Origin: Siphonodentalium dalli
Lineage: Eukaryota; Mollusca; Scaphopoda; Gadilida; Siphonodentaliidae
Direction: 5' to 3'
Assembly: GCA_032622095.1 (NCBI GenBank)
Contig: CP136062.1
Span: 162,436,875 to 162,500,874 of the forward strand
DNA length: 64,000 bases
The position numbers and the translations under genes were made by a program. Positions 21,371 to 33,534 of this stretch are shown piece by piece. Under the pieces are notes generated by a model. It made no database searches and was not told the DNA's origin. It saw only the letters and a list, made by a program, of their open reading frames with translations. Positions within the stretch are counted from its first letter, which is position 1; each line of letters opens with the position of its first letter.

Positions 21371-22254
21371 TCCACACTGTATCCTGTTGACATTTTATAA
21401 TAATGGACCAGAATAGCCAAAGATTATGGTCCATCTCAGTTCTGTATCAAAGTTCTGCCCATTTCCTTTCAATAAATGTGGCCAAAATCACAAAAGAGGT
21501 TCTCGGCAAAATTGCATACTTTAAAATGAATTTGTCATGCCCCATACGGAACTGAGACAACCAGAATAGAACATGTAGTTGTCAGTTAATTAACTAACAT
21601 GTATAATAACCAAGTGAGTCACAATATGCTACCTTTTCGGATAATGCAGAGAATGTTCGGGATATATGTAAAAAATTAACATTCTACAAATTTGGTTGCC
21701 ATTTTGGAAGCCATCTTGAGCAATTTAGTCTATAAACACCGTAGTGTGAGACATTTAAGATATACCAAAACAATAAACACCTTTCAATCCAAAGATAGTT
21801 ATATTTTAACTGAAAAAATGGTCCAAACCCGAAAAGTGAATTTTTGCCAATATTTATGTCAAGTTTTTGAGAGAAAAGTCCAATATTTTTGACGATGTCA
21901 GGGGTGACAATAGTAACAATTAACCATGGTTCATCAGACATGTTAGTATTCAATGTATAGAATTCAGAATAGCCAATTTTATACATCAACCACAACTTGT
22001 AAGCGATTGCAGGACACGCTGGTGTAATATTTACCATGTTCCATATTTTGGCGGCCATATTGGCAGCCATTTTGAGCCAAAGTAAGAATTTTCCCGCTAT
22101 AATTTGCATAACACTGACCTAGGGTCTGGTCTGAAAACGGCGGCCATGATGAACGCCATCTTGTCTGGAGTCTAAAAGGCCACTTTTTTTTCTTGTTAAC
22201 ATTGCTTAAAAGTTGAAGGACATAATAAGGAACAACATGAATGGGGTGAAGTTA
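21371..22254. other. Non-coding, with 'GCCATTTTG' repeat pieces
   Basis: Fragments such as TTGCCATTTTGGAAGCCATC (about 21697) and GGCGGCCATATTGGCAGCCA (about 22050) recur in direct orientation. The 141-codon minus ORF here spans these repeats and shows no domain. Confidence 0.55.
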
Positions 22255-22445
22255 AGTCCCAGTGGGGTGCAAGGGTACCCCTATTAGCTCCCGGAATATA
22301 CCCCATGGTAGAGTCCGCTGACCTACTGTGCTGGGAGCCTTTTTTGGGTGTTTTGGGATGTGAATGCACCTCCTTGTTGGGAAGAGGGGTTGGGAGGCTC
22401 AGAATGCTTTTTAAAAAAGTCCAATAACCCACCCTGCTGCTAACA
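22255..22445 (-). repeat. Dispersed repeat, copy 3 (inverted)
   Basis: The reverse complement matches copy 1 (14095-14250) and, in part, copy 2, including TACCATGGGG, CTCCCAACCCCTCTTCCCAA and AGCAGCAGGGTGGG. This is the longest copy. Confidence 0.8.
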
Positions 22446-23315
22446 TGGTACCGATATGGCATGGCACTGTTTTTTTTAATATTTTTGTGTGAAATAAGAT
22501 GTTGGGTTATGCCTTTTGTATCGAATTCACAAAACGACGATAACAATATTTACCTATTATAGTTAAATATAATAGTTTAGTTCAGTTTGTGCCTAACCGG
22601 ATTATTACTTCTGATTCACTTAAAGATGCGGAATACAACTTTCATATGCATAAAATTAATCAGTGATGCCTTAGATGGCATATAATGCATTAATGAAGAA
22701 TTAATCCCAGCTCCTTCGTTCTACCTCAAACTTCTATTCCTCCAAATGGGCCCTTTATACCATGCTTTATTACACAAACAAATTAAATGTGTGGTTGGTG
22801 TTACATGTCAGAAAAAATTAGGGTCGGTAGGTAGGCTTAAAATTAAATGTGTGGTTGGTGTTACATGTAAAAAAAAATAGGGTCGGTAGGTAGGCTTAAA
22901 ATTTTATTTATTTAAATAATGTTTTATTGAGATATTTTTATGGCTTTCTTTTCTGCATTGAAATTTAATGATATCATTGGTCAGAGAAAAGTTTTCATTG
23001 CTTTTTTACAAGCCAATCAACACATTTTTGGACGTTGGAAAGTATTTTTCCACAGTTTATTATTTGTTACCTATATAATCTGAAGAAATTTTAGTTGTAC
23101 CTAGGAAATCGTTTATCAGGTAGTGGGTTTAAATTAGGGTCGGTAGGAAAACCCCAACAACAAATATTTTTCCTTTGGCCTAATCTAGAACGTTCAAGTT
23201 TTATACCACAAGTCAACATTCGTCATCTAGAACGTCCATGTCCCAAACACAGTAAGCTGGGGAAAACTATCAGATATATAGAGGAACTCCAAAGAGTTAT
23301 GTTTGGATATATATA
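22446..23315. other. Non-coding, with one two-copy tandem duplication
   Basis: A ~64-bp unit (AAATTAAATGTGTGGTTGGT through GGTCGGTAGGTAGGCTTA) is duplicated head to tail at 22777-22841 and 22842-22905. The plus ORF at 23095-23316 is discussed under rejected items. Confidence 0.6.
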
Positions 23316-23861
23316 GGATCTACAACGAGTCCCCAGTTTATAGCGGAATTTACAAAACGAGTCCAGTAAATTAGGTCTGGACCGAGCCTTTGGCGAGGTA
23401 CAGACCTAATTTACTGGACGAGTTTTGTAAATTCCGCTATAAACTTGGGACGAGTTGTAGATTCTATTTATTACATGATCCAAAACCTCGACAAAACATA
23501 CTTAAATCAAAAAATGGGACGCGAAACTAACATCAACTTCTATAAGGCATGCGATGAGGTTTCTCACAACTCTAAGTTGTTTGCCCGCGCAAAGAAATAG
23601 TCCCAGATAAATAAAGACTGTTTGGCGTACTTAATGGCGTATATTTAATGACATAACTTTTCAAAATCTTCATTCATTATAGTTTGTTGAAATTATATTG
23701 GAAGCCATAGTATTTTGAGACGTAGCGTACGGAATGTAAAGAAACCACAAACCGGAAGTCAAAGGTCACCTGGCACTATTTCCTGTTATTAAACGAACGT
23801 TTAATATCACAATTTATAGAATGGGTTTATTGAATGGAATAAAGGTAGGATCATGTAATAA
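23316..23861 (-). mobile_element. Terminal-hairpin MITE, copy a
   Basis: A member of a 540-590 bp family. Element polarity: TTATTACATGATCCTACC at one end; a ~130-bp hairpin containing CAGTAAATTAGGTCTGGACC and its inverse at the other, closing with GTAGATCCTC. This copy is in minus orientation, with the hairpin at 23316-23465. Other copies: 24362-24904, 54224-54814, 60254-60565. No coding capacity. Confidence 0.85.
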
Positions 23862-24293
23862 AAGATTTTATCAAACGAGTTCATAAAACTTATATCTCAA
23901 CATAACAAGTTGATTCTTGAAAACCACACGAAAAACTAGAGCTTTATGCCTTTTAACAAATCAAAATCCTTAAAAGAAGTTGCAAAATGGATACATTTAC
24001 CTCATTGGCTGAGACGATTCACAACCTTGTACGACAGTATTGTGCGCTATATGGTTGGTGACGAGAAAGAAAATATAGTCCCCCAATTTGCCCCTTTGTT
24101 TTTGTGTCTATTTTCATTAGTGTAACGAAGTTGGACAATAATTTAACTTCAATGAACAAAGCAATCATTTGACAGTGTCTGGTGATGGTGTCATGCGCGT
24201 CTTTTAAAAATAGTATTAATCCGCCGAAATCAAAATAAAGTTTGTTGGTGCAATGCCATGTATTCACGGGAAGCACACGCATATTCATCAATA
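23862..24293. other. Spacer between two inverted MITE copies
   Basis: No gene recognised. Separates copy a from copy b, which face each other and could be mistaken for the long TIRs of one element. Confidence 0.5.
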
Positions 24294-25622
24294 GTGTAGA
24301 TAAGGAATATGTAACGGCTTGTTTAATGATATGATAGGGGTTTCATGTGATATACCAATATTTATTACATGATCCTACCCCTATTCCATTCAATAAACTC
24401 ATTCTATAAATTGTGATATTAAACGTTCGTTTAATAACAGGAAATAGTGCCAGGTGACCTTTGACTTCCGGTTTGTCGTATTCCGTACGCTACGTCTCAA
24501 AATACTATGGCTTCCAATATTTTTCCAACAAACTCTAATGAACGAAGAGTTTGGAAAGTTATGTCATTAAATATTCGCTATCAAATACGCCAAAGAGTCT
24601 TTATTTATATGGGACTATTTCTTTACGCGGACAAACAACGCATAGTGAAGTGAAACGTCATCGCACGCCTTATAGAAGCCTATAATGTTAGTTTCGTGTC
24701 ATATTCGTTGATTTAAGTATGCTTTGTCGAGGTTTTGGATCCTGTAATAAATAGAATCTACAACTCGTCCCCAGTTTATAGCGGAATTTACAAAACTCGT
24801 CCAGTAAATTAGGTCTGGACCTCGCCAAAGGCTCGGTCCAGACCTAATTTACGGGACTCGTTTTGTAAATTCCGCTATAAACTGGGAACTCGTTGTAGAT
24901 CCTCTATATACTAAACCAGTGACAAGGTTCACAAATATGATTTTGGGAAAAACACATCATCTATCATATTCCTCATAGAATCTCAAAAAGGTTCATCTCA
25001 GCCACAATATATTTCAATGTGTCTTATTGTCCATGAAATTTCCCATCTTGTGATGTATAATTCAAGAGTATTAAACATACAGATTTCGTATAAAAAACTA
25101 GCGAAACGTATCCACAAAAAGCAGTTGTCAGTTTTCCTGTCCGGTAAGTAGTGATTATGCATGGATATCAATTCAATTATTATGATCACAATTGCCGAAC
25201 ATTCAAATTTCCCAATCAAAAGTTCGGCTTCGCTTTAACTGACTCCGTCAAATTGTATATCAAACGAAAGGAAATTGTATGCCATATAACATACACTGGG
25301 GCATATTTTAGCCGAGTTGACATTTTTTTTAGAATTATTGAAATTTTGCAGACAGGGAAACCGACGATCTGTTTTACTCCCAAATTTCCAGAGTTGATTT
25401 TGCAAGTTTTCAGTACGATATCTTGACTTACCTCCCTTTGGTACTATCAAATTATAGAAAGGAAATTTCATGGCCAATAAGACAATTATCACGGGGTCAA
25501 TTAGCTCTGGTAGGTTTTGATATGAAGATGATCAATGGACTCCAGACATGTAGTAATAACAGTATTTATTGTTGAATTTCAAACATAGATAATATCAGGT
25601 ACAAAAGTATTGAACAGTCTAT
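24294..25622. repeat. Direct repeat R1 flanking the non-LTR element (with MITE inside)
   Basis: After removal of the MITE at 24362-24904, this ~785-bp sequence matches 29312-30102 nearly base for base. It runs from GTGTAGATAAGGAATATGTA to ATTGAACAGTCTAT. About ten differences are visible by eye, including a 10-bp indel near 25456. It ends exactly where the retrotransposon 3' tail begins. Confidence 0.9.
24362..24904 (+). mobile_element. Terminal-hairpin MITE, copy b, with empty-site control
   Basis: 543 bp inserted in R1. The uninterrupted counterpart (about 29369-29384, reading CCAATATATACTAAAC) acts as the empty site. It shows that TAT was duplicated (24359-24361 and 24905-24907) and fixes the element ends at TTATTACATG and TAGATCCTC. 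A 3-bp target duplication is compatible with PIF/Harbinger-like elements, but the ends are not symmetric TIRs. Confidence 0.85.
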
Positions 25623-28600
25623 ATATATACCTTTATTTCCTCCGCAACGGAGAGTTTAACATTATACATCATACACAAGTTTAGAGTTTCAACATATTGG
25701 TGCCAAAAATAAACATCAATTTATCACATGGTTTTATACACAAATTATGCGCAATACAAATTCAATGAGATATGTGCATTGCAACTGTTGGCCTCGTGTA
25801 TTTATAATTTCGCGGAACACTTCACCTGGATAAAGTATCTGTCTGATGGAGAAAGACGGAGTTGTCTGCGATATAGTTTATTTGCGTTATAGAGTTGTTG
25901 AGTTATTATCACGTTTAGTTAGATGCCACTCCGACTAAATACAAATTATTCATGTATATCTTGTTTTCTGTCTCCGATCAGAGCGGTTCGTGAGCTGTTT
26001 ATATGTGATCCATTTAGTCCACAGATTCTAGCCGCATCAGATCCGAATATATGTTCCACAGCTTGAATGCATTGCGAGCAAGAAACAAGGCGAATTGCTT
26101 AATATCATTTACGAAGTCGCGAATGGATGGCGGGATACATGCAAGAAATATCATCAACTGATCTATGGGGTTCAAGTTGTCAATATATAAGAAACATGGT
26201 ATACCGAAATCCTCTATGACGTTGAACCATATTTCAATTCTTGTTTCGGCTAAGGCGGGACACAAGAGAATTGCATGCTCGATTTCGTTTTCAAAAAGTT
26301 TATGACATATCTGACACTTCCCGTGTACTGGGGACAAGGCCCGGGCTAGGATTTTGGCTATTTCTAGAAATTCAAGCTTATGTTGAGGATAGCTTCTACA
26401 TGCTAGCCAAAGAGGTGAAATTGACAGTGAACTATGATTATTTGCGAATGGGACTAGGGAATGTTCATTTCGTAATCTTGACTGCCATGACTGCTCGTTT
26501 GATTGTTTGATTTTTGTTACTATGAGGGATTTCCATGTCTCCTTGGATGGGAAGTGTCCTTCTTCTAGAAATGATGTTAGATAGGGTGTGAGGTTATAGT
26601 TGTCAAGAATTCTCATGATTTCTGAAATAAACGATGCATTACAATTAGGTTGTTGAATGTGACTCTTAAGACGGAACATGAAAATCGTTTTCGATGTCTT
26701 TTCATGTGCCGTCCTGCAAAGACATCCAAGCAGACTAAGTTTTCTCTTGTCAATAACTGCTGATAGAGAGGATAGTCCTAGCAAGCCTTGTACCACATCT
26801 GTGCGCGCCCTATAAGGGAGTCCTTGAATTTGTTTTAAGCAAAATCTGTGAACTTTTTCCAGTGAGTTTTCATTTGTCAAAGATATGCCGCAAAGGAATT
26901 CAGACCCATATAGGCCTTTGGGTAAAACTACAGTGTTGTACAAAGTATTTGAACTGAGGGGCGTTATGCCACCGGCATACATACCAGCGTTACTTAACAT
27001 GAGATACGTTGAGCGTATTTTGTGGCATATGTGATCAGTTAGATGGTTGCCCATGTTAATGTTTTGTAATGGGATTCCAAGGTGTGTGACCTAATCTGAT
27101 TCCGACACGTGTTCATTATTTATAATCCATACAACTGTTTCTCGGGAATTCTGTAAGGAAGATGGTTCATTAAAGATGACTACTTTGCATTTATCCTGGT
27201 TGTATTTGAATCTCCATTTCTGACTGTATGAACTGCATAGGTCACACAAAGTTTGGAGGCCAGAAGAGGTTAGAGACAAGAGAGTCATATCATCGGCTTG
27301 GGTTGGAGATGCGCAACACGCAGAGCCCACTCGCAAACCATGGTAACTGTTTTCAAGTTGGAAAATTAGCTCATCGATGAAGATCATGTAAAATAAGGGG
27401 GAGAGTATACTTCCTTGACGCGTTCCCTGTTGTATATCGACGTATCGCGAAATCGAACCATTGAATTGAACAGAGCATTTTATTCCACTTAACAAAGAAC
27501 TGATAATATGCCAAATTTTACCAGTGAATCCACGTTGATAGAGTTTGAGCAGGAGACCGTGAATCCAAACTGTGTCAAATGCTTTACGGACATCTAAAAA
27601 ACAAGCAAACAGTGGGCTGTGATTTTCGGCCGTGAAGGCGATACTTTCATGAATTATGAAGGACGACGTGAGGCAGCTAACACCTTTTTGAAATCCATGC
27701 TGTAGTGGATGTACTTTGATGAGATCTGTTGAAAAGGTTTCAAGACGGTTCAAAATAATTTTTTCAAAATTTTTATATAGAACAGTGAGCAATGTAATAG
27801 CACGATAATTATCGAATTGTTTTTTGGATTTATTGCCTCCTTTGAAAAGCGGTACCATAAGGCCGAGTTTGGCTCGTGCTGGGACATGGTTGAGTTCAAC
27901 CATTTTGGACATTAATGTTGCAACTGTGCTCTGCAGGCGCTCTCCACCATAAATTATATGTTCATAACTTAAGGTGTCTAATCCAGGAGCCTTGCCTTTC
28001 TTGGCATTGTGCAGTACATATTGTACTTCATCAATAGATACATTGAAACATAAATCTGCATCAAGATCGCTATATCCGTGCGACGAGCGTATGTTCTCTA
28101 TTTCAGCGTTAACATATGAAAAGTGTTTTTCGTCAAAATCGTTAGATTTTAATGGGGAATAGAGGTTCTCATAATAAGATGACCATGCTTCAATTACCGC
28201 CTGTGGGTCTCTAAGCGTGGAACCGCTTACTTCAAATAAACAGTTTGATGCGGTTTGCCGTTGAACTTTCCTTTTGTTGAAAGCCCTAAAAAAGCTGTTT
28301 ATGTCAAGTTCGGCCATTTTGTCTAGCTTGTCATCCATTTCTTTGAGATAAAGCTCATTCGATTTGCGGAATTGTGCACGAAAGAGACACTTTGCGTCTT
28401 TATATGATCGATATGCAATGTGTGATTCCTCCCTTGGTCTCCCGGCAGAGATCCACACTTGACGCGCTGATGTCATATTATGATGCAGTTCTTTTAAGGT
28501 ATCATTCCAAAAAGGTCTGAGGTGGCGATTGAACCTCCTAGACGGTATGACTTGTTGGGTGGCATTTCTTATGACTGACACAATTTCATCATAGTAGCTG

Positions 28601-29311
28601 TCAAGCTGATCTACGGTTTGAATGCATCTATCATGTAAGTTGAAATTTATAAATGATTGGTAGGCGTTGATCAATTCAGGGGATGCACTAAAGTGTTTCC
28701 AATTGATTCTTTTGGTTGCAAAAGGTATTTTATTGGGGCATGAAATTGTGTCGTAACAAATTTGTGCAAAAAGTGGGCGATGATTTGACACATTATTTTC
28801 TGAGTCATCTACGACCTCGAAGCGACCTATTTTGTGAAGTTCTGCTGTGTGTATGATGATGTGGTCGATTATAGTTCCTGGGCCCCCCATCGGCGGGAAT
28901 AAACGTTGACATGAATCCTTTGCATAATGGCGAGGAATGGATAGTCGTGAGTTTGCACTTTCTCAGAAATCGCGACAATGTTTTATTCCTTCCCCCTGAT
29001 TTCTCCGGGTTCCCATTGAAATCACCCATCAGAACGATATGACCTAGTGAACTGAATGTGGAGAAGATATCGTTCAGTTTCTGGATGTATTCCTGGTAAA
29101 ATTTGACGGTATAATTTGTGGAAGGTAGGTATACTTGGAAGATGTATAAAAACACGCCAGATTCTAATTGCATTTGTATTCCACATAATCTGTCGTCATT
29201 AAGTTCCAGAACTGTTATACGGTCGCTCAGTGTCTTTTTCCACATGAGACATATACCACCTTTGTATCTCCCCCTCTGCATCGGGAGGCGTTGTGAGGAA
29301 TCACAGACTGC
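25623..29311 (-). mobile_element. 5'-truncated non-LTR retrotransposon
   Basis: Spans a 3' tail with AAATAAAGGTATATATATA (minus sense, ending 25623), a ~390-bp 3' UTR, and an endonuclease-RT coding region. The coding region is cut off inside the endonuclease at 29311. Directly flanked on both sides by ~785-bp direct repeats (R1, R2), as if the insertion duplicated that much target DNA. Confidence 0.85.
26014..29311 (-). pseudogene. Non-LTR endonuclease-reverse transcriptase, broken
   Basis: Order on the minus strand: the apurinic-type endonuclease domain, without its N-terminus, has 'GRYKGGICLMWKKT' and the catalytic-loop motif 'LMGDFNGNP'. A frameshift follows at a C6 tract (about 28884-28889) and then 'SNHRPLFAQI', where most relatives have SDH. 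The RT domain has 'PLFKGGNKSKKQFDNYRAI', 'FLDVRKAFDTVW', 'GTRQGSILSPLFY' and the catalytic box 'TQADDMTLL' (about 27290). An in-frame TAG (27093-27091) interrupts it just before 'VTHLGIPLQN'. The C-terminal domain (27054-26014) has a Cys-X2-Cys-X9-His-X4-Cys knuckle. It would nick DNA and copy its own RNA at the target. Three defects (truncation, frameshift, stop) make it inactive; the low number of lesions suggests a fairly young copy. Confidence 0.9.
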
Positions 29312-30102
29312 GTGTAGATAAGGAATATGTAATGGCTCGTTTAATGATAAGATAGGGGTTTCATGTGATATACCAATATATACTAAACCAGTGACAAGGT
29401 TCACAAATATGATTTTGGGAAAAACACATCATCTATCATATTCCTCATAGAATCTCAAAATGGTTCATCTCAGCCACAATATATTTCAATGTGTCTTATT
29501 GTCCATGAAATTTCCCATCTTGTGATGTATAATTCAAGAGTATTAAACATACATATTTCGTATAAAAAACTAGCGAAACGTATCCACAAAAAGCAGTTGT
29601 CAGTTTTCCTGTCCGGTAAGTAGTGATTATGCATGGATATCAATTCAATTATTATGATCACAATTGCCGAACATTCAAATTTCCCAATCAAAAGTTCGGC
29701 TTCGCTTTAACTGACTCCGTCAAATTGTATATCAAACGAAAGGAAATCGTATGCCATATAACATACACTGGGGCATATTTTAGCCGAGTTGACATTTTTT
29801 TTAGAATTATTGAAATTTTGCAGACAGGGAAACCGACGATCTGTTTTACTCCCAAATTTCCAGAGTTGATTTTGCAAGTTTGCAGTACGATATCTTGACT
29901 TACCTCCCTTTGGTACTATCAAATTATACAGCAAAATAAAGGAAATTTCATGGCCAATAAGACAATTATCACGGGGTCAATTAGCTCTGGTAGGTTTTGA
30001 TATGAAGATGATCAATGGACTCCAGACATGTAGTAATAACAGTATTTATTGTTGAATTTCAAACATAGATAATATCAGGTACAAAAGTATTGAACAGTCT
30101 AT
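29312..30102. repeat. Direct repeat R2 (uninterrupted copy)
   Basis: Counterpart of R1. Starts GTGTAGATAAGGAATATGTA and ends ATTGAACAGTCTAT, after which the flanks differ. The small ORFs inside (75-91 codons) are shared by both copies but show no domain. Confidence 0.9.
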
Positions 30103-30962
30103 CGGGTGCCGATGAAATACAATATACTCCGGCTGCCGTGAAGAGAGAATAACAGGGTGCCGTGAATAGTGAAGTCTAAACATGAATTTAACTTAAGTTC
30201 CATTTAGAGGTTTTGATATATATATACAACTTAGTGAAACAAAGGATTTGAGTAGCCAAAGAAGTGTGAATGCCTGAAGCATAGTAATAAACAGAAGGAC
30301 TTGCCACCTGGACATATAAACTAATAGGTGTAAAGATTTGTGTCAGTAGATAAGAATTATATGAAGCTTAATTGGAGAATTAGCATTTAACGTAGCAAGA
30401 CCTTGTTAAGATGATAAAGATAAAGAACAATTGAAACATGATTGATTGAAAGTAATAAACAGATTAGAGAAGAAATTACTATGAAGTAAAGTAAATAATA
30501 GTTTGAATGGGGGAAATAAGGATTGGTGATACAAGACAAGGCAAGGAGCTTAATTTTGTTGTCAGCCAAGGAAAAAAAGTTTTTAAACTCTTGTAAAGCA
30601 CCTGTAAAATGATAGATTTATAATTGATTCTGAATTGGTCAACAACTGTGGTACTTAACCCATTGATGACGGGAGCTGCGCTGGTGCAGCATAAAAAACC
30701 CTGTGCCTTCACCTTATATATGCTAGTCTCAGTCTCCCATACTGTATTACAAGATCAAGGTAAACATGTTTAGGCCAATGTATCCTTATATATGCGAGGC
30801 ACCTTATTTATTTAGCAGTGACGTAAGATTTACAGTTTGTTGTGAAACCATATTACTCAAATTTGTGATGTCATAATATTGTATTACTCGGTTTAAGCGC
30901 ATATTGAAGCGATATTCACATAGTTCGATAACAGGCCGTTCTGGAAAAAATGTCATATCTAA
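30103..30962. other. Intergenic / 3' flank of the 31-34.7 kb gene
   Basis: AT-rich, no exon. A half-copy of the H1 hairpin (GGCCAATGTATCCTTATATA) lies at 30773. On the minus strand an AATAAA lies at 30812-30807, about 150 nt beyond the stop at 30963, and could be the polyadenylation signal of the gene described next. Confidence 0.5.
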
Positions 30963-31104
30963 TTAATAATATTCTATTATATCAATCTGTCCAATCAGAA
31001 CTAAGAGCCTGCTCTTTTTCTCGGATGTAGCTGGTATATGATCCCTCATTCCAAATGATTCCTTTAACACGGCTATGTAGCGGGACAGGTGATCCAGAAT
31101 ATAT
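30963..31104 (-). CDS. Unidentified host gene, last exon
   Basis: Minus strand. A good acceptor (TTTCTTTCCTTGCAG, ending 31105) is followed by 142 nt open in one frame to TAA at 30965-30963. The frame needs two bases from the previous exon and encodes a helical-looking segment including 'DHLSRYIAVLKESFG' and 'EKKSRLLVLIGQIDI'. The exon at 33485-33534 ends with exactly two spare bases and joins in frame. The composition and amphipathic pattern look like real protein. I do not recognise the family; there is no domain motif, signal or repeat. The other two forward frames do not give a better match, although one stays open for 39 codons. Confidence 0.6.
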
Positions 31105-32061
31105 CTGCAAGGAAAGAAATATGTTTGTACCATCTCATTGGATTCTCCATTCAGTTATACAACTATACATATTTAATAATTCCTAAATTTAAATATGTAG
31201 TTGATAAACGATGAGGTCTGTCCATTATGCATTTAGAATGTTTCAAGTGAGGGTGTCAGGTGAGGGTGTCCGCCCCGAGCGTGGAACTTTCAAAACGCAT
31301 AATGGACATCTTACTTAAATTAACACCCATAGAAATGTAATTAGAATCGTCAAATAAACAATCATTCATTTGACAACTATCGAGTGAACACGCACGCATT
31401 ACTACATGCATGCAGCACTGTAATCGAATAACCTATAGTATGGGTTACCTCACCATTGTCACTGTTTAACTCCGTAATTAATCACTATACCCAATTTCGA
31501 ATTTAACACTAAAATAACACCATTAGAAAATTGGCTGATTTGGTCAATCAATCACTCAGCCATAAAAATTTTACAATCATAAATTTGTCCACTTTCTTGA
31601 AATGTGACAAGCAGTGCATGACAATGCAACACTGAACTTGAAGACCAATCAGACATGTACTGGTTTGTATCTCATCAATTAATCGCTGTAAATAAATGCT
31701 GGACGTTGGTTTTCTGTGGAATGTTTTAAAAACCTGCTATTTTCGTTAATATACTGGTATTTGTTTATAATTTGGAATATGAATTTGGTGAATTATTTCA
31801 ATGCATATGTTAATAACTTGCATATATGGATTTATTTTGGTAAGTCACAGTTCATACATATTCAAAAATATCGCCCGTCATAGTCCACAAATCTACAAAG
31901 TTGTATTTCATGAAAATTACATTTTCACTTTACAACGAGCATGCAACGTTTTATGTTGTTTACATTAAAATATATTCCAGTTTTATATAAATCGATAGTA
32001 ACGTCACGGCACATACTGCAATACATAACTAATGTTTTAATCGAAATAAATCCCCAAACAA

Positions 32062-32640
32062 CAAGAGGTGTGACTGTCCCCAATGGGACTAAGGATACCC
32101 CCGTGTTTTTAAAATACTAAGATGTTTCACATGTCAGTAAACAATTAGTTAAAATAATAAAATAACAGTTCCCATTGAAGGTGCACAACCCTAACCCTAA
32201 TCTTAAACCTATTACCGAAAAATGTAGGAATAAATTCGGACAAAATTATGCATGTTGCAAAAATGTTCTAAGTCGAAAAAGGGGAATAACTGCACAAAAA
32301 AAGTCTGACAGACACCATAATCGAAGGTGCACAGGTTCCCATGGTACTAACTATCTGTACCAAGTTAAAACAAATGTAGGAATAAAAGCTCGGACAAAAT
32401 TATACATGTTGAGAAAATTTTCTACGTCGAAAAAGGGGGGATAACTCAACCAAAAAAAGTCCGACAGATGTCATAATCGCAGGTTCCCATGGTGGTTGAT
32501 GTCTGTGCCAAGTTTCACGGAAATTGATAACAAAAACGACTGAGAAAATCTCCGGACAAATTTGTGTCCACGGACGGACGGACGGACAAGCTGATTCCAG
32601 TATACCCCCCTAACTTCGTTGCGGGGGTATAATAATACAA
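32062..32640. repeat. Interspersed repeat ending in GCGGGGGTATAA
   Basis: Begins near AACAAGAGGTGTGACTGTCC and GGATACCCCCGTG. It contains two diverged internal units (about 32183-32345 and 32346-32490) with GACAAAATTAT and AAGTCGAAAAAGGGG. It ends CGGACGGACGGAC...GCTGATTCCAGTATACCCCC...TTGCGGGGGTATAATAAT. I know this end from many marine invertebrate genomes as a common repeat. No coding. Confidence 0.75.
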
Positions 32641-33200
32641 ATTTCCGATACAACAACTTCAATCATCCAAGTTTATATCACACAGAGCACAATATAAAAT
32701 AAATAAAACCATTTTGAAATATGACCAGCCGTAAACAAGAAACATATATACAAACACAGGGATGCATCCATGATTATAAGCACGAAACGCTCTATTATAA
32801 TCATATACAAGATTCAACAAAAAATGCTACTGGGTGCATTTCACGGATACAGGTATATTATATATCGTTTTCCCTTGTGAATAAAACAGTGTATGTTTAG
32901 ACATCGAATATTGGTGCATAGCATTGTGAGGAAATGTCCGGTGGGTAAATGTCGTGGTGGGAATATGTCCGGTGGGTAAATGTCCGGTGGGGAAATGTCC
33001 GCTTTTGAAAGTGGGTAAATGTCCGGTGGGGGAAATGTCCGGTTACCCAATATATGTCTTTAAATTGTTTTAGTTTTTGCATTTATAATATGTTACGCAT
33101 TCTACGATATCATACATGTGACAAGTCTATGCTTTCAACAATTTCTTCATAATTTATTGAATGATCCTAATAGCTATGGCATTGAAATACTTATATTATT

Positions 33201-33241
33201 ATATATATATATATATATTATTTGACTATAAAAACAACTAA

Positions 33242-33285
<44 letters not shown>

Positions 33286-33309
33286 TTATTCGTTTTTATA
33301 GTCAAATAA
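33201..33309. repeat. TA-rich hairpin
   Basis: TTATTTGACTATAAAAAC and AACCAATATATATA on the left are mirrored by TATATATTGGTTATT and GTTTTTATAGTCAAATAA on the right, around a (TA)n core. Perfect arms of about 30 bp plus the TA tract. Confidence 0.85.
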
Positions 33310-33484
33310 GTATTCATAAATCTATTTGTTTAAGCATAAACGATTCGTTAATATTTGTTAAATGTATGTTGATTTAAATTGTCTGGTTATGCGATATATT
33401 TTAGTTATTGTTTCGGTAAATTCATTGTGTTTTCGAGTCTATTGCCTTGTGGTGAATACAATCACTTGTGTCGCTTGTACTCAC

Positions 33485-33534
33485 GCGCATAACTCGTATC
33501 GTAACCGCTTGTTTCCAGATGGATTGAGTCTGGC
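33485..33534 (-). CDS. Unidentified host gene, internal 50-bp exon
   Basis: Minus strand. Acceptor GTGGATCTCAG, then 50 nt, then donor GTGAGTAC. Read from phase 0 it encodes 16 residues including 'NPSGNKRLRYELC' and leaves two bases. These complete a codon with the first base of the exon at 31104, giving an uninterrupted frame. The frame fit across two independently chosen splice pairs is the main evidence. No domain can be named. Confidence 0.6.

Larger units (their letters stand above)
31105..33484 (-). other. Intron of the 31-34.7 kb gene
   Basis: A 2.4-kb intron from GTGAGTAC (33484 side) to CTTGCAG (31105 side). It carries an interspersed repeat at about 32062-32640 and a TA-rich hairpin at 33201-33309, both annotated separately. 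Around 32930-33050 a TGTCCGGTGGGTAAA unit is repeated five or six times. Confidence 0.5.

Noticed and set aside
14095-22445. Dispersed repeat copies 1 and 3 as the Polinton terminal inverted repeats
   Set aside because: They are inverted, but a third copy lies inside, no AG...CT termini or 6-bp target duplication were found, and the interval lacks the polymerase and integrase genes.
23095-23316. Plus-strand ORF with a bHLH-like ending ('KLGKTIRYIEELQRV')
   Set aside because: Only about 20 residues resemble helix 2 of a bHLH domain. There is no basic region or first helix, the frame runs directly into a MITE hairpin, and no splice context supports it.
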